The position numbers and the translations under genes were made by a program. From Phaeovulum vinaykumarii (GTDB lineage: Bacteria > Pseudomonadota > Alphaproteobacteria > Rhodobacterales > Rhodobacteraceae), in contig NZ_FTOM01000007.1 of assembly GCF_900156695.1 (NCBI RefSeq), positions 1 through 64,000 on the forward strand: a DNA stretch of 64,000 bases, written 5' to 3'. Numbering within the stretch: the stretch's first letter is position 1; every line of letters begins with the position of its first letter. Below the pieces are notes generated by a model. That model was not told where the DNA came from. It did not search any database and worked only from the letters and a program-made list of their open reading frames with translations. This document shows positions 17,170-26,905 of the stretch, in pieces.

Positions 17170-17769
17170 ATGACGGCCCCTGCCCCGCTCCGGCTGCTGG
17201 CTTGCGGCGCCCTCGCGCGCGAGGTTCTGGCCCTGATCGCGGCGAATGGCTGGTCGCATATGGCGCTGCGCTGCCTGCCGGCCGATCTGCATCTGCGCCC
17301 CGAACGCATCCCCGCCGCCGTCGCACGCGCCGTGGCCGAGATCCGCGCGGAAACGCCCGCGGCCCAGATATTCGTGCTCTATGCCGATTGCGGCACCGGC
17401 GGCCAGTTGCAGCGGACCTGCGCCGAACTGGGCGTCGAGATGCTGGACGGCCCGCATTGTTATGCCTTCTTCGACGGCAATGCCGCCTTTGCCGACCGCG
17501 CCGAAGGCGAATTCGACGCCTTCTATCTGACCGACTTCCTGACCCGCCATTTCGACGCCTTCGTATGGCGGGCGATGGGGCTCGACCGCCACCCCGAGCT
17601 GCGCGACATGATGTTCGGCCATTACCGCCGCCTGATCTATCTGGCCCAGACCGAGGATCCCGCGCTGGACCGGCAGGCCGAGGCCGCCGCGCAAAGACTG
17701 GGCCTGGCCTATGAGCGCCGCTTCACCGGCTACGGCGATCTGGCCGCGGCGCTGGCGGCAAAAGGTTGA
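17170..17769 (+). CDS. DUF1638 protein
   Basis: 199-aa soluble protein matching DUF1638, a family often found beside corrinoid methyltransferase genes. Recognisable parts are LLACGALAREV near the N-terminus, the VLYADCGTGG turn and a Cys/His-containing middle (GPHCYAFFDG). A conserved Cys/His set suggests metal or corrinoid handling, but the activity is unknown. It sits 8 bases after a small membrane protein gene and 0.25 kb after the corrinoid protein, so a role in the same methyl-transfer system is likely by context. Confidence 0.75.
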   Translation: MTAPAPLRLLACGALAREVLALIAANGWSHMALRCLPADLHLRPERIPAAVARAVAEIRAETPAAQIFVLYADCGTGGQLQRTCAELGVEMLDGPHCYAFFDGNAAFADRAEGEFDAFYLTDFLTRHFDAFVWRAMGLDRHPELRDMMFGHYRRLIYLAQTEDPALDRQAEAAAQRLGLAYERRFTGYGDLAAALAAKG

Positions 17770-17840
17770 AAAAGGTCAAGCCGCGGGGAAATTTCCCTGT
17801 GTGCAGGTAGGGCGCCGGTCGCACGACGGCAAATGCGCGC

Positions 17841-18671
17841 TCAATACCCTTCGGGGATCGGCGGGAAGGGCGCGCGCACGGCGGCTTCACAGGCGCGCGC
17901 CAGTGCCTTGCGATTGGGAAAATCGGCCACATCGAGCGGCGCGTGGAAGATCACCTCGACCCGCCCCTGCCGCGGCGCCGCCAGCAGCTTGAGCATGTGA
18001 TCGGCAAAGCCCATGTCGGCCCACCAGCCGTAAAAGCGCGGATCGGCGCCCGGCGGGGCGTGATAGATCACCGACACCGGCTGGATCTGCATCACCTTGT
18101 CCAGGCCATGGGCGTGGAAGGCGGCAAAGAGGGTGGATTTGAACGGCAGCACCCGCAGCCCGTCGGTCGAGGTGCCCTCGGGGAAGAACAGCAGGTGGTG
18201 GCCGGCACGGATGCGTTCCTCAAGCAGCGCCTGCTGCGCGCGGGCCTCGGCCGGGTCGCGGCGGATGAACAACGTCCCCGTTGCGCGCGCCAGCCAGCCG
18301 ATGCCGGCCCAGCCCGCCACCTCGGCCTTGGCCACGAACTGCACGCGCTGACAGGCATTCAGCACGAAAATATCCAGCCACGAGGCATGGTTGGCCACGA
18401 CCGCCCCGATATGGCGCATGGGCGTGCCCTGCCGCTGCACCGGCAGCCCGATCACCACCAGCGCGGCCTTGCAGACGGCCTGCGTCAGATAAGGCGTCAG
18501 CGCGCGGCGCCCCGAGGCCAGCGCCATCTCGGCCCCGCGCAGCACCAGAAACACCGCCAGCCCGCCATAGACCACGCCCCCCAGCACCGCCAGCCTGGCC
18601 AACGCCCGCGCCCAGCCCCAGGCGTCCAGGCGTGTCTTCGGCGGCGGCGGCACCTGCGCCCAGGTGCTCAT
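17841..18671 (-). CDS. olsA: lyso-ornithine lipid O-acyltransferase (PlsC family)
   Basis: 276-aa membrane acyltransferase with the PlsC motifs NHASWLD (catalytic HX4D) and FPEGTSTDG, preceded by a hydrophobic anchor (about residues 25-50). PlsC relatives acylate lysophosphatidate. Its ATG overlaps the stop of an OlsB homolog (ATGA), so its likely substrate is lyso-ornithine lipid. The pair would make phosphorus-free ornithine lipids. A general PlsC role cannot be excluded. Confidence 0.85.
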   Translation of the reverse strand: MSTWAQVPPPPKTRLDAWGWARALARLAVLGGVVYGGLAVFLVLRGAEMALASGRRALTPYLTQAVCKAALVVIGLPVQRQGTPMRHIGAVVANHASWLDIFVLNACQRVQFVAKAEVAGWAGIGWLARATGTLFIRRDPAEARAQQALLEERIRAGHHLLFFPEGTSTDGLRVLPFKSTLFAAFHAHGLDKVMQIQPVSVIYHAPPGADPRFYGWWADMGFADHMLKLLAAPRQGRVEVIFHAPLDVADFPNRKALARACEAAVRAPFPPIPEGY

Positions 18672-19480
18672 CCCTTTTCCCCCACGCGGCGGGCGTAATA
18701 ATCCAGATGGCGGGTGCTCATCGCCTTGGTGTCCATCATCATCAGCACGTCGGTGGTGTTGAATTCATGATCGACGAAGGCCCCCTCGCCCACGCAGCCG
18801 CCCAGCCGCAGATAGGCGCGGATCAGGCCGGGCATCTTGCCCACCACGCGGCGCCGGTCCAATGCCTCGGGGGGCATCAGGTCCATGCGCTGGAAGGCGC
18901 GGGCGCGGGCGCGCAGCGCGGGCCGGGCCAGATGGTGGTGGTGCAGCCAGGACAGCGGTTCGGCCAGGGCCTCGACATCGGTGCCGTGGAAACTGGCCAC
19001 ACCGAACAGGATCTCGATCTCGCGGCTCAGCACGTAATCGGCAAGCGCGTTCCAGATCAGGAACATGGCCGGGCCGCCGCGGTGGTCGGGATGCACGCAG
19101 GACCGGCCCAGCTCGACCAGCCGCCGCCCCGAGGCGCGCAGGGGCCCCAGGTCATATTCCGCGTCGCAATAGAACCGGCCGAATTCGCGCGCGCGTTCCC
19201 CCGGCAGCACGCGATAGACGCCCACCACATGGGATTCGCTGTCGGGATCGACACGGGTGTCGACCAGGATCAGGTGGTCACACACCTCGTCGAATTCGTC
19301 GCGCTCGATCCGGGCCTGATGGTCGACACCGGCGCCACCACCGCCCAGTTCGGAAACGAATACCTCGTAACGCAGCCGATGGGCCGCGGCGAGGTCGCGC
19401 GCATCCTGCGCAAGACGGGTGACAAGAGCCGGGCTCGGCGAGGCCATGCGGGAAACCGTCCTTCCTACGATCCGCCCCAT
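18668..19480 (-). CDS. olsB: L-ornithine N-alpha-acyltransferase
   Basis: GNAT-fold acyl-ACP-dependent enzyme that attaches a 3-hydroxyacyl chain to ornithine. Family features are RLRYEVFVSELG near the N-terminus, EFDEVCDHLIL, and GRSCVHPDHRGG. The ATG at 19480 (270 aa) follows a G-rich stretch; a second ATG at 19447 gives 259 aa and is equally possible. Stop and olsA start overlap by 4 bases. Expected to matter under phosphate limitation in this group, though no Pho box was identified. Confidence 0.88.
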   Translation of the reverse strand: MGRIVGRTVSRMASPSPALVTRLAQDARDLAAAHRLRYEVFVSELGGGGAGVDHQARIERDEFDEVCDHLILVDTRVDPDSESHVVGVYRVLPGERAREFGRFYCDAEYDLGPLRASGRRLVELGRSCVHPDHRGGPAMFLIWNALADYVLSREIEILFGVASFHGTDVEALAEPLSWLHHHHLARPALRARARAFQRMDLMPPEALDRRRVVGKMPGLIRAYLRLGGCVGEGAFVDHEFNTTDVLMMMDTKAMSTRHLDYYARRVGEKG

Positions 19481-19646
19481 TTAGGCGCCCCCCCGCACCA
19501 ATGCAAGCACGCCGCCACGGCCAGAGCCCCGGAACGGCCGTCGCCTTGTCGCAGGCAGGCCGCGCAAGCATCTGTCATAAAAGCGAAACATTCACCGTCC
19601 GCGGGAAACGGAGCGCGGGTGGGGCGCCCCGCTCAGGGCCGTCGCG

Positions 19647-19708
19647 TTGACAGGTCGGGGCGTTGTGTTAGCTTGCAACGCAACGAAAACACGCGCGGAA
19701 CGCCGATG
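19647..19708 (+). promoter_or_regulatory. promoter-like element before an orphan ATG
   Basis: TTGACA at 19647-19652, a 16-nt spacer and TAGCTT at 19669-19674, then ATG at 19706. The frame that follows runs antisense through the DUF3553 gene and has no recognisable protein, so no gene is called. The rest of 19481-19779 holds nothing I can identify. Confidence 0.3.
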
Positions 19709-19779
19709 AACGCCCTTCCCTCCCCGTCGACGACCCGATCCCTGCGTCGGGGCCGCGCGTGGCCAGGGGGCGGCGGGCG

Positions 19780-19968
19780 TCAGTCCTCCAGAACGCGGGT
19801 CAGGCCGACCACATCGCCGTTGATGACCTGCTTGCCGGCATGTTCGAAATTCACCGTCACCCGCGCGCCGATGCGCGATTGCACCTGGCCCAGCCCCCAT
19901 TCGGGCGCGCCGGGATGGCGCACCATCATGCCCGGTTCCAGAAGGGCGGTGGGAAAGACATCGGACAT
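19780..19968 (-). CDS. DUF3553 protein
   Basis: 62-aa protein beginning MSDVFPTALLEPGMMVRHP. It matches DUF3553, a small family that looks like a short beta-barrel (GLGQVQSRIGARVTVNFEHAGKQVI), as in CarD/UvrD-tail-like folds. The ATG has a good AGGA site. It is far shorter than the frame that contains it; only this 3' part has family character. Function unknown. It lies between olsB (same strand) and chpT (divergent). Confidence 0.75.
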   Translation of the reverse strand: MSDVFPTALLEPGMMVRHPGAPEWGLGQVQSRIGARVTVNFEHAGKQVINGDVVGLTRVLED

Positions 19969-20115
19969 GCGATTTCCTGACTGTGCAGACGTGGCGTTCA
20001 CCAAGATGACGCCATCCTGCCCCGACAGAGCCGCCGCGCACAAGCCGGCCGCGCCGATCCGCGACCCCCTGCCCCTTCGTTTGCTGCCCCCAAGTTTGTC
20101 GCCAAGGAGACCTGC

Positions 20116-20721
20116 ATGACCGACCCCCTGACGCCTGATCTGACCGCGCTGGTCGGCTCGCGGCTGTGCCACGACCTGATCTCGCCTCTGGGCGCGATCG
20201 CCAACGGGCTCGAGCTGCTCGAGATGTCGGGCGTGGGCGCCGGGCCCGAGATGCAGCTGGTCACCGAAAGCGTGACCGGCGCCAATGCCAAGCTGAAGTT
20301 CTTTCGGGTGGCCTTCGGTCAGGCCAGCGCCGAACAGCGCGTCGGCCGCCCCGAGATCGCGGCGGTGATCGCCGAATATACCGCCGGCGGGCGCATGACG
20401 CTGGACTGGCTGGCCGAGGGCGATCAGGCCCGGCGGTCGGTCAAGCTGGCGTTCCTGGCGCTGTTGTGTCTGGAAACCGCGATGCCCTGGGGCGGCGCCA
20501 TCGCGGTGCGCGCCGAGGCCGATACCTGGACCCTCACCGCCGAAGCGACGCGGCTGCGCGACCTGGCCCCGCTCTGGGCGCTTCTGAACGGCGGACCGCT
20601 GCCCGAGGACGGGCTGGCCCCGGCGCAGGTGCAATTCGCGCTTCTGCCGCGCGAGGCCGCCCAGCAGGGCCGCCGCGTTGCCGCCGAGGTGACGGAGACC
20701 ACGATCCGCATCACCTTCTGA
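20116..20721 (+). CDS. chpT: histidine phosphotransferase ChpT
   Basis: 201-aa protein that relays phosphate from the hybrid kinase CckA to CtrA (and CpdR) in alphaproteobacteria. The N-terminal dimerisation/phosphotransfer helix has SRLCHDLISPLGAIANG, with the phospho-accepting His in LCHDL. The C-terminal part is a degenerate kinase-like domain. An AAGGAG site precedes the ATG. In R. capsulatus this relay controls motility and gene transfer agent production, which links it to the spike cassette near 56 kb. A strong terminator follows. Confidence 0.93.
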   Translation: MTDPLTPDLTALVGSRLCHDLISPLGAIANGLELLEMSGVGAGPEMQLVTESVTGANAKLKFFRVAFGQASAEQRVGRPEIAAVIAEYTAGGRMTLDWLAEGDQARRSVKLAFLALLCLETAMPWGGAIAVRAEADTWTLTAEATRLRDLAPLWALLNGGPLPEDGLAPAQVQFALLPREAAQQGRRVAAEVTETTIRITF

Positions 20722-20754
20722 GCGCCGCCCCGAATCTGAAAGGGCCGAATGCGA

Positions 20755-20792
20755 AAGGGCCGCCGCGGGGATCGTCCCGCGGCGGCCCTTCC
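20755..20792. terminator. terminator between convergent chpT and proA
   Basis: A long GC-rich inverted repeat (AGGGCCGCCGCGGGG, 4-nt loop, and its near-perfect complement) followed by TTCCTT on the plus strand. It lies between the chpT stop and the proA stop and can serve both strands. Confidence 0.8.
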
Positions 20793-20812
20793 TTCATGCC
20801 CAAGGGCGGTGT

Positions 20813-22081
20813 TCAGGGGCGAATGGTGCCATCCCCGGTCACGCGGTAGTGGAAAGTGGTCAGCTGCTCGGCACCCACCGGCCCGCGCGCATGCATCTTG
20901 CCGGTGGCGATGCCGATCTCGGCGCCCATGCCGAATTCGCCGCCATCGGCGAACTGGGTCGAGGCATTGCGCATCAGGATCGCCGAATCGAGCCCCGAGA
21001 AGAACCGCGCGGCCACGGCGTCATCCTCGGTCAGGATCGATTCGGTGTGGCTCGACCCATGACGGCGGATATGGGCGATGGCCTCCTCGATGCCATCGAC
21101 CAGCTTGGCGGCAATGATCATGTCCAGGAATTCACAGCCGAAATCCTCGGGGCGGGCGGGGGTGGTGCCGGGGATCCGCGCCAGTTCGCCCTCGGCGCGC
21201 ACCTCGACGCCCGCGGCCAGAAGATCCTCGATCAGCACGGCGCCGTGGCGGGCGTAGAAGGCGCGGTCGATCAGCAGGCATTCGGCCGCCCCGCAAATGC
21301 CCGTGCGCCGCGTCTTGGCGTTCAGCACCACGGCGCGGGCCTTGGCCAGATCCGCCGCGCCGTCGGCATAGACATGACAGATGCCTTCCAGATGGGCGAA
21401 GACCGGCACGCGGGCCTCGGATTGCACCAGCCCCACCAGCCCCTTGCCGCCGCGCGGCACGATCACGTCCACATGCGCCTGCGCGCGCAGCAATTCGGCC
21501 ACCGCGGCGCGGTCGCGCGTGGGGATGATCTGCACCGCCTCGGCCGGCAGACCCGCGCGGGAGAGCCCCGCGACCACCGCCGCGTGGATCGCGCCCGAGG
21601 AATGGAAGCTCTCCGAGCCGCCGCGCAGGATCACCGCATTGCCCGATTTCAGGCACAGCGCCGCGGCATCGGCGGTCACGTTGGGGCGCGATTCGTAGAT
21701 CACCCCGACCACGCCCAGCGGCTGGCGCACCCGCGCGATATGCAGCCCCGAGGGCATGTCCCATTCCGCGATCACCGCGCCCAGGGGATCGGGCTGGCCC
21801 GCCACCGCCTCGAGGCCCGCGACGATGCCCGCGATCCGCGCCTCGTCGAGCCGCAGCCGGTCCAGCATGGCCGCCGACAGCCCCTTGTCGCGGCCGTAAG
21901 CCATGTCGCGTTCATTGGCGGCCAGGATCTCGGGGGTGGCCGCGCGCAGGGCGGCGGCGGCCTCGGTCAGCGCCAGGGCACGCTGTTCGGCCGGGGCCTC
22001 GGCCAGCACCACCGAAGCCGCGCGCGCGGCGCGGCCCATCGTGTCGATCAGGGCGGGGATGTCTTGGGCGATGTCGTTCAT
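20813..22081 (-). CDS. proA: glutamate-5-semialdehyde dehydrogenase
   Basis: 422-aa gamma-glutamyl phosphate reductase of proline synthesis, NADPH-dependent. Visible are the cofactor region ([14 protein letters not shown]), the catalytic Cys region ([16 protein letters not shown]) and the conserved C-terminal [18 protein letters not shown]. Length is normal. proB is not adjacent in the window. It reads toward chpT across a shared terminator; two tRNA-Asp genes lie upstream on the same strand. Confidence 0.95.
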   Translation of the reverse strand: MNDIAQDIPALIDTMGRAARAASVVLAEAPAEQRALALTEAAAALRAATPEILAANERDMAYGRDKGLSAAMLDRLRLDEARIAGIVAGLEAVAGQPDPLGAVIAEWDMPSGLHIARVRQPLGVVGVIYESRPNVTADAAALCLKSGNAVILRGGSESFHSSGAIHAAVVAGLSRAGLPAEAVQIIPTRDRAAVAELLRAQAHVDVIVPRGGKGLVGLVQSEARVPVFAHLEGICHVYADGAADLAKARAVVLNAKTRRTGICGAAECLLIDRAFYARHGAVLIEDLLAAGVEVRAEGELARIPGTTPARPEDFGCEFLDMIIAAKLVDGIEEAIAHIRRHGSSHTESILTEDDAVAARFFSGLDSAILMRNASTQFADGGEFGMGAEIGIATGKMHARGPVGAEQLTTFHYRVTGDGTIRP

Positions 22082-22166
22082 GTCTTCGGCCTCCGGTTCC
22101 GTGGCGTTCTTTTAGCGGCGCAAGGGCGCGCCGAAAAGACCGCAGGAACAGGCGAAGGGGAAGAAG

Positions 22167-22243
22167 TGGCGCGGTTGACGGGGCTCGAACCCGCGACCCC
22201 CGGCGTGACAGGCCGGTACTCTAACCAACTGAGCTACAACCGC
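22167..22243 (-). tRNA. tRNA-Asp (GUC), copy 1
   Basis: Reverse complement folds as a 77-nt tRNA with encoded CCA: acceptor stem GCGGTTG/CAACCGC, D arm AGCTCAGTTGGTTAGAG, anticodon GTC in loop CTGTCAC, and T arm GGTTCGAGCCC. Identical to the copy at 22274-22350. Confidence 0.97.
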
Positions 22244-22273
22244 GCTTTTCGCGTCGGGCGAGAGGGCAGGTGG

Positions 22274-22350
22274 TGGCGCGGTTGACGGGGCTCGAACCCG
22301 CGACCCCCGGCGTGACAGGCCGGTACTCTAACCAACTGAGCTACAACCGC
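22274..22350 (-). tRNA. tRNA-Asp (GUC), copy 2
   Basis: Same 77-nt sequence as copy 1, 30 bases upstream of it on the minus strand. The spacer between the copies is unrelated to the gene, so the two are probably co-transcribed after a tandem duplication. Confidence 0.97.
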
Positions 22351-22504
22351 GTAGCACCTGCACCCGCTCGCCGCGGGCGTGGGGTGCCTATTACGCAGCC
22401 CGTTCGCCCGCGTCAAGCGCGAAAGGTCGGGAATTTTCCGATGCCCCCGCTTTTCGGGATTTTGCACCGCGGGCGGCCACAGGTGCAGCGCGTCCCCCGG
22501 CCGC

Positions 22505-22750
22505 TCACCAATGCGGCGGGCGCTGGTCTGCCAGCGGGACGGTGCCGCCGGCGTTCATCTCGGCTTCGGCCGCGCGCTCCATGAGCAGGTGCACCCGGCG
22601 CGCCAGCCGCGTGATCTCGGCTTCCTGGCGGGCGACCTCGGCCGACAGATCCTCGCCCAGACGCAGGGCGTGGGCCAGCGCCTCCTCCAGCTTCTCGATC
22701 CGCGCCGGCAGGTCGATTGCGGCCTCCGGCGATTGCGTCTTCTGCGTCAT
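22505..22750 (-). CDS. slyX: SlyX family protein
   Basis: 81-aa coiled-coil protein. Residues 15-62 form heptad-like repeats (RIEKLEEALAHALRLGEDL...RLARRVHLLMERA), and the C-terminus ends ADQRPPHW, matching the P-P-H-Y/W end typical of SlyX. Biochemical role unknown in the family. It is divergent from hisS with 72 bases between the starts. Confidence 0.88.
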   Translation of the reverse strand: MTQKTQSPEAAIDLPARIEKLEEALAHALRLGEDLSAEVARQEAEITRLARRVHLLMERAAEAEMNAGGTVPLADQRPPHW

Positions 22751-22822
22751 CGCGCCCTCCGTGCTTGTCGTGCCCTGCCCCTTGGGCTACACCGCGCGCG
22801 CAAGATAGACGAGGCAAGATAG

Positions 22823-24322
22823 ATGGCCAAGGACAAGTCCCCGCGCCGCGTGCGCGCCGAGACCCCGAAGGGCTTCCGCGATTATTTCGGCGCGGACGTG
22901 ACCGAACGCAAGGTGATGCTGGATGCCATCGCCGAGGTCTATCATCGCTATGGCTTCGACCCGCTGGAAACGAGCGCGGTCGAGACGGTCGAGGCGCTGG
23001 GCAAGTTCCTGCCCGATGTGGACCGCCCCAACGAGGGCGTCTTCGGCTGGCAGGACGAGGACGGCGACTGGCTGGCCTTGCGCTATGATCTGACGGCGCC
23101 GCTGGCGCGTGTGGCGGCGCAGTTCCGCAACGACCTGCCCAGCCCCTATCGCCGCTATGCGATGGGTCCGGTCTGGCGCAACGAGAAACCCGGCCCCGGC
23201 CGCTTCCGCCAGTTCTATCAATGCGACGCCGATACCGTGGGCGCGCCTTCGGTCGCCGCCGATGCCGAGATCTGCGCGATGCTGTCGGATGCGCTCGAGG
23301 CCGTCGGGATCGAGCGCGGCGATTACATCGTGCGCGTCAACAACCGCAAGGTTCTGAACGGCGTGATGGAGGTGGCGGGCGTTCTGGACCCCGCCGACCC
23401 CGACAGGCACGCCGCCGAACGCGGCATCGTGCTGCGCGCCATCGACAAGCTGGACCGGCTGGGCCCGGACGGCGTGCGCGCGCTCCTGGGCAAGGGGCGG
23501 CTCGATGCCTCGGGCGATTTCACCGCCGGGGCGGGGCTGGGCGACACCCAGGCCGAGGTCGTCATGGCCTTCATGGACGCCCGGCGCGACAGCGGCGCGG
23601 CGACGGTGGCGCGGCTGCGCGAGCTGGTCGGCCCGTCGCGGATCGGCGCCGAGGGCGTGGACGAGCTGGAAACCATCGCGCAATTGCTCGACCAGATGGG
23701 CTATGGCGCCGACCGGCTGGTCATCGACCCCTCGGTCGTGCGCGGCCTTGGCTATTACACCGGCCCGGTCTTCGAGGCCGAGCTGACCTTCGAGATCCTC
23801 GACGAGAAGGGCCGGCCGCGGCAGTTCGGCTCGGTCTCGGGCGGGGGGCGCTATGACGATCTGGTCAAGCGCTTCACCGGGCAGGCAGTGCCGGCCACGG
23901 GCGTCTCGATCGGGGTGGACCGGCTGCTGGCCGCGCTGCGCGCCAAGGGCCGCGCGGGCGGGACCAGCACCGGGCCCGTCGTCGTGACCGTGATGGACCG
24001 CGACCGCATGGCCGATTACCTGGGCATGGTGGCCGATCTGCGCGCCGCGGGCATCCGCGCCGAGGTCTATCTGGGCAACCCCAAGAATTTCGGCAACCAG
24101 CTCAAATATGCCGACAAGCGGCAAAGCCCCGTGGCCGTCATCCAGGGTTCGGACGAGGCCGCGCGCGGGGTCGTGCAGATCAAGGATCTGGTGCTGGGCG
24201 CGCAGATCGCGGCCAATGCCACGGTCGAGGAATGGAAGTCCCAGCCCGCGCAATTCGAGGCCCCGCGCGGGGAGCTGGTCGCCCGCGTCCGCGAGATCCT
24301 TGCCCGCAACGGGGGCCTGTGA
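22823..24322 (+). CDS. hisS: histidyl-tRNA synthetase
   Basis: 499-aa class II aminoacyl-tRNA synthetase. Motif 1 region TPKGFRDYF, motif 2 [19 protein letters not shown], the histidine-binding loop [11 protein letters not shown], and motif 3 near [13 protein letters not shown] are present, with an anticodon-binding domain at the C-terminus. It is the longer alphaproteobacterial type. The stop overlaps the hisZ start (TGATG), so hisS, hisZ and hisG are a coupled operon. Confidence 0.96.
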   Translation: MAKDKSPRRVRAETPKGFRDYFGADVTERKVMLDAIAEVYHRYGFDPLETSAVETVEALGKFLPDVDRPNEGVFGWQDEDGDWLALRYDLTAPLARVAAQFRNDLPSPYRRYAMGPVWRNEKPGPGRFRQFYQCDADTVGAPSVAADAEICAMLSDALEAVGIERGDYIVRVNNRKVLNGVMEVAGVLDPADPDRHAAERGIVLRAIDKLDRLGPDGVRALLGKGRLDASGDFTAGAGLGDTQAEVVMAFMDARRDSGAATVARLRELVGPSRIGAEGVDELETIAQLLDQMGYGADRLVIDPSVVRGLGYYTGPVFEAELTFEILDEKGRPRQFGSVSGGGRYDDLVKRFTGQAVPATGVSIGVDRLLAALRAKGRAGGTSTGPVVVTVMDRDRMADYLGMVADLRAAGIRAEVYLGNPKNFGNQLKYADKRQSPVAVIQGSDEAARGVVQIKDLVLGAQIAANATVEEWKSQPAQFEAPRGELVARVREILARNGGL

Positions 24323-25398
24323 TGCCGGTGCGCGCCGAAGCCCGCCAATTGGGGGCCCGGCTGCTGGCCGCCTTCCGCGCCGAAGGGGCGGCGGTGATCG
24401 AGACCGACATCCTGCAACCGGCCGAGGCGCTTCTCGACCTTTACGGCGAGGACATCCGCGCGCGCGCCTATGTCACCGCCGACCCGCTGCGCGGCGAGAT
24501 GATGCTGCGCCCCGATTTCACCGTGCCGGTGGTGCAGGCGCATATGGCCGGCGGCGCCGAGCCTGCGCGCTATGCCTATCTGGGCGAGGTCTTCCGCCGC
24601 CAGGAGCAGCCCGACCCCGAGCGCCCGGCCGAATATCTGCAAGCCGGCTACGAGGTCTTCGACCGCGACACCCCCGAGGAGGCCGACGCCGAGGTCTTTG
24701 CGCTTTTCGCGCGGCTGCTGGCGCCGATGGGGCTGACGGCCACGATCGGCGACATCGGCGTGCTGCGGGCCGCCGTCGACGGGCTGGACACGCTGGCCCC
24801 GCGCAAGGCGGCGCTGATGCGTCACATCTGGCGCCCGCACCGGTTCCACGCGCTGCTCGAGCGCTATTCCGGGCTTGCGCCCATGACCGATGCGCGGCGC
24901 GCGCTTCTGGACGGCGCCCGCCCCGAGGCGCCCTGGATCGGCCTGCGCAGCCCCGCGGAAATGGAAGCCCGCATCGCCACGCTGGCCCAGGATGCCAAGG
25001 CCCCGCCGATCCCGGCGCCGATCGTGGAACGGCTCGATGCGCTCTTTGCGCTGCGCTGTCCGGCCGCCGAGGCCCCCGCGCGGCTGACCGGGCTGGGCCT
25101 GGCGTCGCTGGCGCCTGCCATCGACCGGCTGGAACGGCGGCTGGCGGCGCTGGTCTCGCACGGGATCGACCCCGCGCGGCTGAATTTCGAGGCCAGCCAC
25201 GGCCGCGCCACGATGGAATATTACGACGGCTTCGTCTTCACCTTCGCCGCGCCGCGGCCCGGCATGCCGCCGGTGGCCTCGGGGGGGCGCTATGATGCGC
25301 TGACGCGGGTGCTGGGCGGCGGGCGCGAGATCCCGGCCGTGGGCGGGGTGATCCGGCCCGGCGTCGTGGCCGATCTGGGGGGGAAGCTCGCATGCTGA
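24322..25398 (+). CDS. hisZ: ATP phosphoribosyltransferase regulatory subunit
   Basis: 358-aa HisRS-like protein without tRNA-charging function. It forms the octameric enzyme with short-form HisG and mediates histidine feedback. It keeps the class II fold (LRPDFTVPVVQAH, VFRRQEQP, SGGRYDALTR) but lacks an anticodon-binding domain, as expected. Start chosen at the ATG overlapping the hisS stop. Its own stop overlaps hisG by 7 bases. Confidence 0.93.
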   Translation: MPVRAEARQLGARLLAAFRAEGAAVIETDILQPAEALLDLYGEDIRARAYVTADPLRGEMMLRPDFTVPVVQAHMAGGAEPARYAYLGEVFRRQEQPDPERPAEYLQAGYEVFDRDTPEEADAEVFALFARLLAPMGLTATIGDIGVLRAAVDGLDTLAPRKAALMRHIWRPHRFHALLERYSGLAPMTDARRALLDGARPEAPWIGLRSPAEMEARIATLAQDAKAPPIPAPIVERLDALFALRCPAAEAPARLTGLGLASLAPAIDRLERRLAALVSHGIDPARLNFEASHGRATMEYYDGFVFTFAAPRPGMPPVASGGRYDALTRVLGGGREIPAVGGVIRPGVVADLGGKLAC

Positions 25399-26093
25399 AG
25401 CTGGGGGTGCCCTCGAAGGGCCGGCTGATGGAAAAGACCTTCGACTGGTTCGCCGAACGCGGCCTGCGTCTGGCGCGGACCGGAACCGACCGCGAATATG
25501 CCGCCGCGGTCGAGGGGTTCGAGGGGCTGGAGCTGGTGCTCCTGTCCGCCGGCGAGATCCCGCGCGAGCTGGCCGCGGGGCGCATCCATCTGGGCGTGAC
25601 CGGGTCGGATCTGGTGCGCGAGAAGCTGGCCGATTGGCCGGCGCAGGTGGCCGAACTGGCGCCGATGGGCTTTGGCCATGCCGATCTGATCATCGCCGTG
25701 CCCGCGGCCTGGGCCGATGTGGACGGGCTCGAGGATCTGGACGCGGTGGCCGCGGCCTTCCGGCGCGCGCAGGGCCACCGGTTGCGGATCGCCACGAAAT
25801 ATCACCGGCTGACGCGCGACTTCCTGCGCCAGGCGGGCGTGGCGGATTATCAGCTGGTGGACAGCCAGGGCGCGACCGAAGGCACGGTCAAGAACCTGAC
25901 CGCCGAGGCGATCGCGGATATTACCTCCTCGGGCGAGACGCTGCGCGCCAACCACCTGAAGATCCTGTCCGACGGGCTGATCCATCAGAGCCAGGCGACG
26001 CTGTTTGCCGCCCGCGCGGCCGACTGGACGGAGGAAGGCGCGACGCTGGCACGGCTCTGCGCGGCGCTGGGGCTGGAGCCGCCCGCGCTCTGA
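25392..26093 (+). CDS. hisG: ATP phosphoribosyltransferase, short form
   Basis: First enzyme of histidine synthesis, joining ATP and PRPP. At 233 aa it is the short form that lacks the C-terminal regulatory domain and therefore needs HisZ, encoded just upstream. Recognisable parts are LGVPSKGRLMEKT at the N-terminus, LGVTGSDLV, and the PRPP loop QGATEGTVKNLTAEAIADI. The rest of the his genes are elsewhere. Confidence 0.95.
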   Translation: MLKLGVPSKGRLMEKTFDWFAERGLRLARTGTDREYAAAVEGFEGLELVLLSAGEIPRELAAGRIHLGVTGSDLVREKLADWPAQVAELAPMGFGHADLIIAVPAAWADVDGLEDLDAVAAAFRRAQGHRLRIATKYHRLTRDFLRQAGVADYQLVDSQGATEGTVKNLTAEAIADITSSGETLRANHLKILSDGLIHQSQATLFAARAADWTEEGATLARLCAALGLEPPAL

Positions 26094-26270
26094 CGCCTCC
26101 GCCCCCTTTTTCCGCCGTTTCCACGCGCCATCCGCCAGGTTTCCGGCCCGCCCCCGCAACAGGGAAGCCTTTGCCGCCCCCATCGAGGGGCCGGCAAAGG
26201 CCGGCACGCAGGCGGCTCGATGCCGCCTTCGTGCCGCGCCCCCGCCAAAACGCAGCGCGGCGTCCCGGTC

Positions 26271-26693
26271 CTAGCGCAAACCCATCTGCGCCAGTTCCGC
26301 GGCCAGGCTGTCGGGCAATTCGGGTTCGGCCTCGCGCCCGGCGGGCAGATCCTCGGGCGCATCCGCCGCGGCCAGATAGCGCCAGCCCTGAAAGGGCCGC
26401 CGCGGCATCGGTCGGGTGCGCACGATCTCGGGGTCAAGCACCAGCGCACAGCGCAGCACCCCGTCGGCCCCGCGCCGCTCGTCAAGCCCCAAAAGCCGCT
26501 GCCGTGCCAGCACCATGCCCTTGAACACCCAGTAAAGCGATCCGCCATCCAGCAGCTCGGCCCCGCGTTTGGGCCACATCCGGGTGACATGCTCGGGCGC
26601 GCGGGCGCGAAAATGCGCGCTCTGCCAGGCCAGCAGATCCTCGGGGCCCGCCGCCCCGACACAGAGCTTGAGTAGATTGAGATCGCCTGCCAT
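26271..26693 (-). CDS. DUF1489 protein
   Basis: 140-aa protein of DUF1489, common in alphaproteobacteria and of unknown function. Typical features are LLKLCVGA at the N-terminus, the GGSLYWVFKGMVLARQ block and PFQGWRYL further on. I start it at the ATG at 26693; an extended upstream frame has no family character. It is convergent with hisG and divergent from the ribonucleotide reductase gene. Confidence 0.8.
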   Translation of the reverse strand: MAGDLNLLKLCVGAAGPEDLLAWQSAHFRARAPEHVTRMWPKRGAELLDGGSLYWVFKGMVLARQRLLGLDERRGADGVLRCALVLDPEIVRTRPMPRRPFQGWRYLAAADAPEDLPAGREAEPELPDSLAAELAQMGLR

Positions 26694-26905
26694 TTCGCCG
26701 TCATCTCCGCACCGATGCCGCGCAGATCTATCCCGCGGCAGCGCCCGCTTCAATGCCCGCCCCGACCGCCCGTGCGCGCGCCGATTGACCGCCCCGCCTG
26801 CCCGCTTTATTGACCGCCTCCGGCGCCCCGATTATCGTGGCAGCCCTTCCACACTCTGCCCGTTGCCGCGGGGCCTTTGCCCCCCCTGCCCTTCAAGGAG
26901 CCTTC

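Noticed and set aside
26694-26905. Cobalamin riboswitch upstream of nrdJ
   Set aside because: I could not find the B12-box or a matching fold in the 212 bases before the gene.
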